From positions 1,202,067 to 1,266,066 of the forward strand of contig JAYKAV010000311.1 in NCBI GenBank assembly GCA_035582835.1: a stretch of DNA of 64,000 bases, written 5' to 3'. This DNA is from Phoebastria nigripes (lineage: Eukaryota > Chordata > Aves > Procellariiformes > Diomedeidae). Every line of letters begins with the position of its first letter. Position 1 is the first letter of the stretch. Below the pieces are notes generated by a model. That model searched no databases. It was given only the letters and a program-made list of their open reading frames with translations, and was not told the origin of the DNA. Shown here piece after piece: positions 1 through 12,254 of the stretch. The position numbers and the translations under genes were made by a program.

Positions 1-304
1 TCCATTGTTTTTTATCCCTCAGGGAGTACACAGATTGGATGCTCCGTGATGTCAACAGAGGATTTGCAATGTCAGGCTTTTGGGAACTAATATGTGATCA
101 GCCAAGATATTTCAATGTACTGATCTCACTAGTTAGATGTATCAAGTGCAATCATGTATGTGTGGGAACTAGAGGGTATGTATTACTAACTTGGGGCTCA
201 GTCATTTGAACTTTATGATCTCTTGGTTTTCACAAGCTGATTTTTGTTTAAGGGGAAGCGTTCTGTTTCAAACTAGAACCTGAAACAACTAATTTCTGTT
301 CCCC

Positions 305-400
305 ATTGATTTCTTTTGCAACTATTGGCATCTTTTAGCCACTCTGGATCACAGTTTCTCCATTTGTAAAATAAGATAAAGCTGAAAGAATGGGACAGGC
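305..400 (+). mobile_element. Probable MIR-type SINE fragment
   Basis: TGGATCACAGTTTCTCCATT followed by TGTAAAATAAGATAAAG matches the MIR core CTCAGTTTCCTCATCTGTAAAATGGGGATAA. The upstream part is only weakly similar, so the left edge is a guess. Confidence 0.4.
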
Positions 401-3400
401 ACTTGATACCATAATTTTTATTGTTACAGTTGTGTTGGTTAGATCCAAGGATTTCTTTGCACTGATATGAATAAGCGTAAGCATCTAGCTTCAAACTTAA
501 CACACTCCAGAACACCTTCAAGGTTCCAGATCCACAATTTCCTTCATGCCAACAATAAAAACACAAATAAAAATTAAATCAGATTAAATAAAAATCCAGT
601 TGAGATAAGCTTTTTGGTTTGCCACTAGGGAAGAGCCCTGAAGAAATTTGCCCCTGCTTTCACAAAGCACCTGAGAATGAGTCAGTATGTTTTGGTAATC
701 TTGTTTACAGTATTTTCTTTTCAATTACAACAGCAGCTAAATATATTTAAAAGAAAGCTACATCTGCCAGGTCTTTTCCTTGGCAGAATTTACTACCAAG
801 TATGTCACACTGTTGGCTCGCAGAAAGACTAGATGATGCCTGGGTGCTTGATTCTAGTCCCATCAAAGCAACAGGGCCCCAGTGTAGCACAAACCCCGTG
901 GAAGCAGGACCAGGACGAAGCTGGTCTGGCTTCTTCCTTGCCTGCTGAGGACTCTCACCTGGTGCTTCTTCCTCCCCTAACCTGTCTCACGTGGGGCTTT
1001 GCGTGAGATTCCCAAGAGAGACCTTTCAGTAGTTACGGCCACCAACTGAATGTCTGCTATTTTCATAGGCTTGCTGTAGTCTTAACAAAGTATGNCTAAA
1101 AATAGTAAAAATAACAATAACAGTAATATTTTGTGTATGTGCCATCAACCCTAAGGACATGAAAGGGCACCTATTGTGCTGACTTAACAATTGTTATAAT
1201 GATTGGCATGAGAAAGGAACATCACAGTTCCTTTGATACTTTAGGGAACAAAGACACACTTTTCATCCCCGAGTTTACTTACAAGACTTAAGGGTGAGAC
1301 TGAACAGTGCAAGGACTTGGCAGTGTCAGTGGGGGGGGGCGCGGGGGGAAGGGATAAAGCCACAAGTAAATAAGGCTTGTTTTTATTAATTCTCCTCTGT
1401 GAGTTGAGCCATGTGCTGTAGCACTGTATCACTTCAGAGGATGTTGTTGCAACAGAAAAAGGTATTTTCCAACTCTTATCCACCCACAAAAGTATTACCA
1501 AGAAAGGTCCTTGTAATATGCATGCCTCAGGAACCAAACATTTATGATCCCTGATATTAGAAATGTGCCTACTAGTACTGGCATGTTCTGCTTTCCCCTG
1601 TCTTTATTTGGACATTTTCCATTTTTTTGTTCTTCTTATGGTTACTGGTGCAACCTTATTCTTACACTGATCTGCTTTATCATGCCCCTTCAGCTGAACC
1701 TGCAAGAGAGCTTCAAATCTCAGCATGCTTCAGCTCTTGGATTACACCAGCATCCATTTGAATTGAGAGTATACCTCACTGCAAGGCAGACAGACATGGC
1801 CCTGGGGCTTTGGACACAGTCTAGACCTGAGATGCAGTGATGAAGTAGGGCAGGGAGGATGTCACAGGCTATGAAACTCCAAAATGCTATAAGATGTAAG
1901 TGGAAATAGTCGAGGGGGAGGCTGCAGGTCAGCTGTTGCAAAGAATGTAACCAGACTGACTGATCAGCTTGTTTCAAATCACTGGGTTCCCCTCTTGTAG
2001 TTGCAAAATAATTAAGCACAGAAATATTTTCTGTTTTCTAGAAATGGAAAGGAACTGGAATATCAGCAAGTTTAGTGTCCTTATTGAAAGCAGAATTGCC
2101 ATTATTTTGAGCAGAAGATATTAACTACGATATTTTACTTTTTTCCAAAAGACTAAGAAAAAAGATCTTTTAATTACTACAGTTATTTCCATATTTTACT
2201 GCATTTTCTTTTTCAATTGCCTCAAGGTTTTATTCTTTACCAGTAGTTGTAGGGCACGGATAACTGGTAATTAGTCAAGCAGGTTACAGATCTATTGCTG
2301 ATTTACCTTCTCAGAAAAAATATTATGGGATGAAAAAGAAGTATGTTGTTTAATTATACCAACATGGAATTGCTTCAGTTAGTCACTGAGTGAATATCTG
2401 AGCTCACTCTAGAGCTTTTAAGTCAAAGCTATATGGTCATTTTCAATAACTCCACCATGCAAAAAGCCTCCAAATCGTTACTACTTTAGCGCATACAGTC
2501 TGACTATAACAAATTTGAATCACCTGAATATTTTGTTTACCCTCATTCGGGTGCTTATTTTGAGTCCAAGTACATCTCACCAATATTTAGCCATTAGACA
2601 TGAAGGCAACAGTTCTTCAATACATGTGTCCTGAGCAAGTGAAAAGACCAGGTTTCTTTAGCATATTAACTTGATAAACGAGAAGCACTTGCCAGTCTTC
2701 TGGTCATCAGCCTGGGTTAGCACGATGGGACAGAGGTATTCCACACTGGGCTGCTATGCTGTCTACCACCGCAAGCAGCAGTAAAAGGTATACCAGAGTT
2801 TAGCTATGTTTGCTTGTAAATTTATTTCCAAATTAACTCACATAACTTGCATACCAACTTTCCAGTTGCTCAGGTTAAAGCTTCCAAAAAAGCCCTCACT
2901 TAGATGCTATTTCTAGATGCTATTCTTAATGTTTTAATGGTGATTTTCAGCACAGAGAGATTAAGGTATGACCTGTGGTATTTATTGCCATTTATGGTGA
3001 CTCTCAGGAGAGATCTATCTTTTGGACAGAAAACAGAGTGAAAGAATGCTGTGCCAAGACTTTTTTCCACCTTATCTCTATTTCTAAAAATCCAGTTGGC
3101 CATTCCCTATGACAGTCTGAATATGTTTATTACTGATTAAAATAATTAATGTTAAACATTTAATATGAACATTTTAACGACATACCCTTTAAGTTCCTCA
3201 AAAGAGGGGAATGTAGAATTGCAACAGACTGCTGTTAGGTGTTTATCTCTCTCTTCCATCTAGTGTTTGCATTCAAATGTCTCAGAAGAACATAGGAGGA
3301 TAGGGTTATGGAATACCCAGCCCGGAGACCAAACTTCTTATTAATCTTGCTTTAGAGCATTTTGAAAAAGAATATAATGTCATACTGTGCCAGACAGTTT

Positions 3401-3769
3401 CCTGATCCTGACCACTGAGAAGTATTAATATCGTTGCATTACTGGAATAGAAGTTGTGGCAAAAGGTGTTGAGGAACCTCTCCAGTATCAGCCGCCATTC
3501 TGCAGCCAGGCTGGGCATCGGTTCGTCTGGCTTCGCAGCCTGTGCATCCACCTGACCTCGAGTTCCCTTCCTTTAGGGCGCACGCAAGGCAAATTACTCT
3601 GCCCCTTCTTTTTACTGAACTGTATTTTTACCTTCACAGGTAGCCTTCCATTTCCCTTCTGGATGTGTGAAATCATTTCTACCGTCTTCCTTCCTTTCCT
3701 TGCATGTTTATTCGGGATAAGAAATCAACACTTGTGCTGCATTGTTGAAAAATCGTGCCCCACAAGCAG
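401..3769. other. No gene recognised
   Basis: AT-rich single-copy-looking DNA with short open frames on both strands. A strong acceptor-like site (TTTTCTGTTTTCTAG, about 2040) has no partner donor. The part from 3440 to 3770 becomes GC-richer on approach to the CpG island. Confidence 0.6.
1331..1353 (+). other. G-run tract, possible G-quadruplex
   Basis: Nine G, then CGC, six G, AA and three G on the plus strand, in otherwise AT-rich DNA. The long first run could supply two of the four G-tracts. Confidence 0.4.
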
Positions 3770-4160
3770 CAGTAGCAGGAGAGCTGCTCAAGGGTGCCAG
3801 CCCTTCCCGATTTGGCCCGCGTTGGCCCCCTACCAAAATCTTCCTACGAGCCCCCAGACCTGACGCAGGGGTACCCGGGGGCTGAGCAGGGGCAGGACGC
3901 AGCGGCCGGTGTGGGGAGGGGGGGGGCGGCTGGGCGAGCCCCGGCAGCGGCGGGCAGAGAGCGGCTCCGGGCGCCGCTCCGCCCCGGCCCCGCGCTCCGG
4001 CTGCCCGGGGCGGGCGTGCAGCCGCGGCGGCGGGCGGCAGGCGGCAGGAGGAAATCACCCACGGCCCCGCGGGGCCGGCTGGGGGACGCGGCGACAAGCG
4101 ACCGTCGCTGCCCTGGGCCGCGGCGGGTCCAGCGTGATCCCTGCCTTAAAAACCGATCCC
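3770..4160. promoter_or_regulatory. CpG island, candidate promoter / first exon
   Basis: This is the only strong CpG island in the window. By hand count there are about 44 CpG dinucleotides between 3841 and 4140, while the flanks are CpG-poor. It holds an Sp1/KLF-type box, GGGGCGGGC (4007-4015), an inverted one, CCGCCCC (3979-3985), and a G-run tract at about 3913-3928. There is no TATA box at a useful distance, so it would be a dispersed CpG promoter. Several frames are open across it on both strands, as expected in GC-rich DNA, and none gives a protein I recognise. Direction is unclear. The best splice-donor-like site I see is on the minus strand (CAG/GTCTGG, about 3860-3870). Islands like this in birds usually mark a promoter of a housekeeping or developmental gene or of a lncRNA. 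Confidence 0.7.
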
Positions 4161-5093
4161 AAATAAGATGACTGGGGACAATTTAGTGCTGCCACGCGGC
4201 CTGACAGAGCATCAGGAGGTGTTACTACTAAACGTCTCCCTGACAGCCGGGCATTTCTGTGACCTTCGGGAAAGTGTACCATCAGAATAAAATCAGAAAA
4301 AGCTGATTTTTCAATCTTCTGTGCAGAAACTGGGGTCTCCTTTTCAATCCCCACCTTCTCCTTCTGCTTGTCATCCCCTTTGTGCAAAGATTGATCGTGG
4401 TGGCATGACATGATGCTAAACGGTGAATAAAAAGGAGTCTCTCCAAATGAGGTTTGGCTCTTTATTCTCCCAGTGTGTCATCATGTGCCCACTTCCTAAA
4501 AAGCAGCCCACAGCAGTGATGTGGGTTGCTGTCACAGTGATGAGTAAGACCAGGAGAGAAAACACAAGACTGAAAATCATTTGTAGAACTGTAAAAAAAT
4601 CCAAGCTTACAGTCCTTACCGAGCCAAACTCATGCAGGGTAATAAAAGACCTACCATATGCTGTAAACAGCCTCCTTTTAACATTTGCAATGAATTATAA
4701 AAAAAAAAAGATCAACTGATACTCATCAAATGCTATTAACTAGTTGCAAATGCCATGGGGCAGAAAGTTTGCTCTGTGTGACCTTTTCCGCTTTGCAGTT
4801 TGGGGGTTCGCCTTGTGCCAATACTTGGAGCAGCCAGCATGACTATCTGCAGGGCGAGGTGCCAGGCTCCCAAAGATGCCCCCGAGAGCAGCTGGGGTGC
4901 AGGCAGGCTGCCTGCTTGTGCGCAGTGCTGCCAGCAATCCCCCCTGGGGCCAGCCAGGCCAGCCGCAGGGCAGCTTGGCACCAGAGCAGAGCTGTCCCAG
5001 TGCCGTGGAGGATTGGGGTCACTGGCTCCGGCTGTGCATGGCCTGGATGACCTCTTAAGCCCACAGTGGCCAGGGAGTTGAAAGGCTGGGGGT

Positions 5094-5117
5094 TACTGCA
5101 ATGTCATGTTTGCAGTA
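5094..5117. repeat. Small perfect inverted repeat
   Basis: TACTGCAA and TTGCAGTA are separated by 8 bases. This small dyad has no obvious role. Confidence 0.5.
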
Positions 5118-5781
5118 TCATGGTAATTTACCCAAGATTTAGCCACTCAGGCAGTAATTGTGGCAGGAACACTCAGGGTAGGTCATTACACTTGTAATTT
5201 GCCAGGCCCTCAATTCGGCTTTTGTTGGGGAAAATAAAAAAAGAGCTGTTGCCTTGAGTACTACCGAGCAAGACAAAAACCAGTGGCTGGCTAGAGATCG
5301 CCCATGAGCTTGATTTTTAAGAAGGTTAGCAACACTGTGATATTGTTCCCATGCCGTGCTGACATTTAGTCCTGCCTGATACTAGAAGTGCCAACGCCAG
5401 CAGCTCAGGGTGGTGTAGCCTGATGCCCTCTGTTTATGCCCCTCTGCTTTTCTTGTGGAGGACATGGCTTTGCCTCTTCTCATTGCCACATCTCTGTCCT
5501 CCTGAACAGCTTCTTCTCGGGTGTTTATTGAGTTTGGAAATGCTATCCTTATTGCTTTATGGCTTGAAATATAAACTCTTATTCTCTGTCTGATCTTCTT
5601 CCTTGTGCTTTTTCTTCACCAAATGGAGGTGAGAGGTAGCAACCTGTTTATAGCCACTCACTGCTCAGGTTCCCATATTTCCCATTCATTTCATTAAAAA
5701 ATAGTCTGTACGTACACCCGCAGAAAAATGCTGACAAACTGAATGGTGAGTGCCAGGAGCCACAGCTCAGAGTGGCATTAC

Positions 5782-5891
5782 CTGGGTCTGCCCCTGTGTA
5801 TTGGCAGGCACCTGGCAGGTGAGATTTAAGAACACCCTTGAACTCAAGCACGCCAGGAGGTCTCTGGAGTACCCGCATCCCCATGAGATTT
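5782..5891 (-). other. Candidate exon (splice-bounded open segment)
   Basis: On the minus strand, TTTATCTCTCCTGCAG ends at 5892 (a strong acceptor) and CAG/GTAATG gives a good donor at 5782. The 110 bases between are open in two frames. One reads SWGCGYSRDLLACLSS, the other MGMRVLQRPPGVLEFK. Neither resembles a protein I know. Such pairs also arise by chance. Confidence 0.15.
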
Positions 5892-6429
5892 CTGCAGGAG
5901 AGATAAAGTCACAGGTCAGATCCTCCCTGCCCTGCCGTGTACTGGAAGATACGTCGTCCACTCACAAAAAAAGCTGAAAAAAAGAAGGTCACAGAAGGCC
6001 GGGCTGAAGATTTGCCTGCTACTGGTACCCAGAGGCGTAGCGAGAAGTTTGGCTGTAACTTTTACTGTACAGGAGCTGAGCAGAGGAGCCTTCTGAAATG
6101 GGAACAGTCTGGTAGCAGGAGAATTGTCTTTGGCACACCTCTCCGTAAACTACGCCCACGCTTTTCGGTGTCGCTGAGAAGAAACTGGAGATGGATACGT
6201 GCTCTCTGTGACTCGGAGCAGCTGGTAGGCACCATGGAAGGAAGCGGCGTTGGAGCTGGTGGCTGCTGGAGCGTGTTTGTGCTGGGGCCAGCGGTACTGC
6301 ACAGCTCTGCTCGCAAGCTGCAAAAACAACGAACAGGCCTATTATTGCTGTTATTATTGGAGAGGTTAAGAAAACGCGATGCATTCATTTCGGCGCTTAA
6401 AAGCATTAGCAATCTCCATAATTTACCTC

Positions 6430-6870
6430 ACTGTTCTTGCTGACATGATTAATTTTCAAAGGAGTCTGCATGATTGCTGGATTTTGAAAATACCAGAAAT
6501 TATTTCCCAGAAGCCTTCCTTTTCAAAATTGGTTGGTTAAAGGTGGCATAAAATATATTCCTGTTGCTTTAATAAACAGGCTATTAACAGACATTGTGAT
6601 AGCACAGTAATGCTTTACCCAGCAATTCAATTTATGATTATGCCATACTCTTTTATAATGACCTGAAATTGTGTATTAAACAGGGACATACATTGTTTTA
6701 ATTATCCTGATGACACAGCCAGCTTTATAAAACTTGCTACAGGTTCATCAGTTCAGACCCAGGTATAATTCATATTGGGCACAGGAAAATTACTTAAAAA
6801 TATAATGGCACCATTGATAGCAATCATTGCTCATATGTTCTTTAAACGTAGTAAAATGATCATGTAATGT
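6430..6870. other. Candidate conserved non-coding element
   Basis: This AT-rich block has balanced, non-repetitive sequence and many homeodomain- and FOX-like motifs (for example CATGATTAATTTTC, TTTAATAAACAGG, GTTTTAATTATCCTGATGAC). Conserved developmental enhancers often look like this. I cannot test conservation from one sequence, so this is texture only. Confidence 0.25.
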
Positions 6871-9137
6871 TTAAGGTTGCCAGCACTGGGGGATTTCCAC
6901 TTTTCCCAAGTGGATAGAGCGGTTTTGTACAGTTTCCCAACGCGTCTTTTCAGCTCAACACCAGCAAGCCTACCTCTGCAGGTGACAGGTTGGCTGCCAA
7001 ACTTATTGCATGACATTGCACAACTTTCCTCGTCCGCCGATAGAGGGTTGTGGTATACGGTTAAGTGCTGGGATAGTGCAGCCAGGTTAGCTAATAACCA
7101 AGAATGAGTGTTGAATCTCCATCTCTGGAGGCTCCATGAACAGCTGGGACACATCACAAATGGTGTAGGTCGGTCTTTGGATAAAAGTGACTTTTTGCAG
7201 TCCTGCCCCCCTTTATATTCTGTGATATTATATCAGTTTTTATTGTACTTGAACACCTGCTTGACCAGTAGACATGGCCTGTCAGGTTTTTTACTGGGGA
7301 ATCTGACTTTTTGGTCTTTAGTATAAGCCTGTTTTAATTAGAAACTAACTGTAATATTCTATTCATTTACACCCCTAGTTTCGCTCACCTGAAGCTGTGC
7401 CTGTGGATTGCTTTCCAAGGCCCTACCTGCAGACACAGATTTTTGCAGTCATCCTTTTTCTCTGTTGTAAAATCTCTACATGCAGAGGCTGTACGCAAAT
7501 GCAGAGTACTGGCTGTAATGTAGTTGCAGTGTTGTATACAAATAAATCAGTTTCAGCTACATTGCACTGTAGCTAAGAATTTCCAAAGCATACCTGGAAC
7601 ACAAGAATAATATAATTTCAATAGAATTTAATGAGGCTGTAACTCAAGAAACAACAGGTAGTGGGAATAACTATAATGCAAGTGCAAAGCTTTAGTTTCC
7701 TGAATCCTAAAATAGATTCACGACTGTAATGGATGTTCTTCTGAATATATGTCAAATAAAAGGCATGCTTGTTTTTACATTTCTTTCTTTGCTGCATGCC
7801 TCATATCATTTTCTCATCCTCATCTGTTCTTTGGCTTTTGCCCTCCTTTTATGAGCTCCTCTCATGCTCCCATATTATACTGGTTCACAAAAGTTCACTC
7901 ATAAAAATTTCAGTATTTATTTACCTTGTGCAACTTTCTTATTATGTCCTCTCTGAATGTACTGTACATTTCTTATTCCAGAGTAGTACATGATGTTCAG
8001 AACACCTGGGTGACAAAGTGCATGCGTGTGTCTGGGATTACATGCACACACCCCCCATTTTATAGGATTCTTTTCACTTATGCTTACACACCAAACTACT
8101 GAAGTGTTTTAGCTTTTTCTTCTGTTTGTCATAATTATTTTTAAACTAAATAAATACGATTGTGAATAATGCCACATTGCTTCTTGTGTTCATTAGAATA
8201 ATGATTCCTAGTGAAATCCTACCTTGCATTATTACATTTGCTCATTTAATGAATCCACTGAAGTTTTACTTCGTGATTCCCACCCACATCTACAGCTGAA
8301 GGTATATTGTCTTGTTTTGTTCAGTAGCTTTGTTCTTCCAGTATATACAAAAAAGATACTTTTGTATGGGGTGTGGTCCTATGTTGTATATGTGGTCCAA
8401 AGTGCATGTTGGACTTCTTCAGGATGGTGGAATCAGGAGCAAATAAAATATATTGCAGATATATAATATACATGGTGTTACCAGTATTATACATATTATT
8501 AATAAACTATTATTATATAAAGGTTTTATTTCATAAATGGGCATATATAAAGAAAAGGTCAACAAATACAGTTTTTTCCTTCATAAATCNCGTGTGGTTG
8601 TGTGGCTCTAGAATAGTGATGAAATCCTCAGTCCCTGCTGCTCTCTTCCATTGCACCAGAGAGATGTGGCTTTTTTTTTAATTGTAGGTCCAAAGTTTCT
8701 TGTAGCACGATTCTGCAGTTTGTGATAAATGGAAGCAAGTGAGCAGAGGGCTCCTCTAAAAGTTTATTGCCTGTGAGTGGGCATCACTATGGGAGGACTG
8801 GGGTTTGTTTGTGCAACACACTCCATCTGTTCCAGTCCCGTGTTTGTCATAAGTACACCTATCTATTCCCGAGCACCAGCTTCTGCAGTTCTAGATTCAC
8901 AGACATGCAAATGATAGTTAAGCTATTGTTAAAGTTCAACAACTTTAAATTATATTTAACTTTTACTTTACATTACACTTTTTATAACTTTTACCTTTTG
9001 TTGCTGTCTGTAGGCAGCAAGGTGTCTGGACCACAGGCCAGAGGTCTGCATTGAAATGGGCATAAATATATGATTTTTTTTTTATGTTAGATTCTTTGGT
9101 TTTTGCTTTTCATCTATTATTCATTTTTTGTATTTAG

Positions 9138-9337
9138 TTAAATCCACTCTTTCTGTCCCCTTAAAATTTAAGTGGTTTGAAAAGGTCTCCGGTTCACTGT
9201 GGCACCACTTCAGTATAATGCCAGAGTCATTTAACTCGTACATGAATAGTCACAGCTTTCATAGAAAAAAGGAGTGCAAGAGCCAGGAGAAAAATGAGCT
9301 GCCATCTCTCCTAGGCCACCTGCCTGCACCAGAGGAG
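9138..9337 (+). other. Candidate exon (splice-bounded open segment)
   Basis: A long pyrimidine-rich stretch, ending ATTCATTTTTTGTATTTAG at 9137, forms a strong acceptor. GAG/GTAATG provides a fair donor after 9337. One frame stays open through all 200 bases (KSTLSVPLKFKWFEK near the start, SLLGHLPAPEE at the end). I do not recognise the product. It could belong to a plus-strand transcript from the CpG island at 4 kb, or be chance. Confidence 0.2.
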
Positions 9338-12156
9338 GTAATGAAGGAATTCCAGGGCAAACTATTTTTTAAACCTAGCACAGCAAACACATTCAGAAGA
9401 CAATACTTTATAAGTCATTACAAAGGTTGGATCAGTTTGTCCTCTTAGGTCATAAATATGACGCTGCCACTTTCAAAATCCATCTGCCAGCAACACCAAG
9501 CAATTAAACTCCTCTATCCCGCTACCTCATGTAGCCTCCCTGTAATGCCCAGAGGTCTGTCCCTCCTTCCCTCCTGCTGCGAGGCAGCGAGAGCTTCCCT
9601 GAAGCCGGGCACCGGGGCAGGCGGCTGCAGGTGGCCCCACGGTCAGAGACCAAAGGAGCTGGGTTGGCCAGGCTGCTGGCCTAAAAGAAACCCGTGGGAT
9701 GCAGAACCTGCATCTCCTGGCAGCTCCCTTCATCCATGTGCATCAGCCCTTGCACTGTGGTAGCTGGCTATTTTGCAGCTAGTAGAGTTAGCTTGCTGCC
9801 AGCCTCCAGAACCCTGTCTCTTCCATATATCTTGGTGAGCTGATGGGGATTTAAACAATATTTGACTTGGAGGTACTACAAGGCAAACACACAAGCCATC
9901 AAAGGCATGTTTTATAATCATGGGTTAACATGATTCTTTTCTTTGGCATTTGACCGAAAGAAAAAAAAAAAGATAAAAAATAATTTAAAAAGACTTATGA
10001 TTTTAAACATGCAGAATGTCCCAGCCTTCTGTCATTGTGAATCTGTTTTCCCATGTTGAAGGGGGAAAGTTTACTTGGGAGTAATAAGCAGGTCCCGTGG
10101 GACTGCAGCGTGCTACTGCGGTCATGCACAAAGCGAGTCAGCCAGGAAAGGGATGTTGACCAAGAGCCTGGAGTCCCACACTTCAAAGGACACCTCATGG
10201 GCAACGACTTTATTTTCTTTTTAAGAAAATGATATGACAAGCAGTTTGCTGCATTGCTAGTGGTGCTGCTGAGAGAGACTCTCCTATGCATGTGGAAATC
10301 CAAGGGGATGGTTCTTATCTTCTCTACATGTGCTGTGGTGTCCCAAAAAGGTGGACCACAACATATAACAAATTTAAAATCACCACATGCCCAACCTCAT
10401 TACCAGGCCTAATAGGCAGCAGATGAGAATCAAGTTAGTGGGACGCTATTTCCTGAGGAGAGGTCATTGCTTATCTGCATCTCACCGCTTTGAGCTATTT
10501 ATAGGTATTTAATTACTCAAACACTTAGTGCAAAGCCTTCTTGGAGAAATCTATTTTGGAGTGGGTTACCTCCACATGAGGTAGGTCTCATTTAGCTTGG
10601 CAAACCTCAAGAGCAGCACTGGAGATTAATGGTGGGTGGGAGGGATGCCTTCGGGGATGACATGACAAACGTGCCAGGCCAGCCCCGCTGCCACCCCCAA
10701 ACCAGGGTAACGGAGCTTACGGGGAACTCTTTTTGAGCTGTTTCAGAGTGCTGTCTCTGCCTGGATAACCGCTCTGAACTGCTGCTCTGCCTCATGATCG
10801 TTTTGCTAATCCCGATCCCAAGACCATATGTGAAAGAGTATTTTCCCAGTGCATGTGCAGCAGGATGCAAGTAGATCTGAGAGTCTGAGTGACAAAGCCT
10901 GCCCTCCCTAGTATGATGCTCAAACTGAGGTGAATTCACCGATGCTGGGAGGTAGAATAGGATTTGGTACCTAATGCAAAGCAAACATTTCCTAATGCAA
11001 AGCAAGCAGTAAGGTCCCCCTGCAGTGGACAGGGCTGAAACAGTTTGGATCTTGATTTAGAAAGTGTCAGCCTCATGACAGAACCTGGAATTAGCACCGT
11101 TGGGTTGTGCAACCTCATGGGTAATCTCAGCACCTGTTGTTGTAGGTGCCTGCCTAAAAAGCATGGGTCTGAGGGCATATGGGCTTACGTGTGACCTTTA
11201 TCACATTTATGCAGGGCTTAGCTATAGCTATAGAGATATTTTCTTCTTAGTCTTTTCCCTGCCAGTTGACAGGTGTAACCCACTGTTCAAGAAATAAGAC
11301 TTTTTGTCTATTGCTTTTTACCTTGCCTCTATGACTGCAAAACTTTATTTAACTTACCAGTGTCTACACTTTTTCATCAGAGACCCTATGATATGGTATC
11401 CAATTTTCCACTGCATTATTTGGAAATCAGATTCTGTTGTTTTCAAGAAAAAAAAATTTCAAACGGTAGAATTAATTACTGCGAACACCTAATTCTAGCT
11501 TGATCAAATATTAAAAAATGGGCAGGCCTGCAAAAGCAAATCCCTTCACTGAGTAAGGTAGCAAATTTTATTATTGTTGAGTTTTAGAGTTTGTAGTTGC
11601 AGTAAGTCCAACGCTTGTATACATTCAGCTGCTACTTTCATGGCAATACCCTGACCTGGTGACAGTTCTCCTTTCCAGCCTGAAGCAGAGAAGGCAGCGT
11701 GGGATGATCAGCTAATATATTCATCATGATCTCGGAGCCAGGGGAATGAGAGAAGTGGGGATTTTGCAATCCAAAGGTTACTGCATGACAGTTCAAGAAA
11801 GCACACATTAGGCAACTGTGGAGTTGCCTACAACTATATTACTTAAATTATTGGCAAAGGTGAACACTTTTACATTAGAATGTGCATCTTTCTTTACATT
11901 CTGCATTAGACAGCTCCTGCCCTCTGCTGCACTCCCAAAGCAGTGGGGTACCCGGCTCACGGGACAGGGCTCTGAGCTAAAAACACTTCCCAGCCCATGC
12001 AATGCTCAGCGCTTTCGCCACCTGAGTGGCAGCTAACACCTGGGCCTGGCCTTCTCTTCATGCCAACATTTCAGAGATAAATCCCTCAACAGCTGGTCTT
12101 GGGTACTACTTTAGGGCTTTGCTTTGCGACTGAGAACAGGAGCTACAAGGACCATT

Positions 12157-12254
12157 TTTACTGCCTGAGAGTTGATGTTACTGTACCCACAGTTTTGGTT
12201 CAGCTACCAGCAGTGTTTCCATATTCTGACGAACCAAAATGAGTAGGCAGTAAA
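12157..12254. repeat. Nested inverted repeat
   Basis: The outer arms TTTACTGCCT (12157-12166) and AGGCAGTAAA (12245-12254) are perfect reverse complements over 10 bases. Inside them, TTTTGGTTC (12193-12201) and GAACCAAAA (12231-12239) pair perfectly over 9 bases around a 29-base loop. The left side has about 26 bases between the arms and the right side 5, so the hairpin is lopsided. It may be a MITE relic, an RNA hairpin, or chance. No target-site duplication is obvious. Confidence 0.6.

Larger units (their letters stand above)
4161..6429. other. No gene recognised
   Basis: Flank of the CpG island. A GC-rich patch at 4840-5060 is open in several frames without a recognisable product. A 168-codon frame at 5937-6443 is judged to be chance. 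Confidence 0.55.

Noticed and set aside
3708..4171. Overlapping Pro/Ala/Gly/Arg-rich open frames in the CpG island on both strands
   Set aside because: Stop codons are rare in such GC-rich DNA. Several frames are open at once and none resembles a known protein.
5937..6443. 168-codon plus-strand frame
   Set aside because: Low-complexity Lys and Leu runs, no family match, no promoter or splice context.
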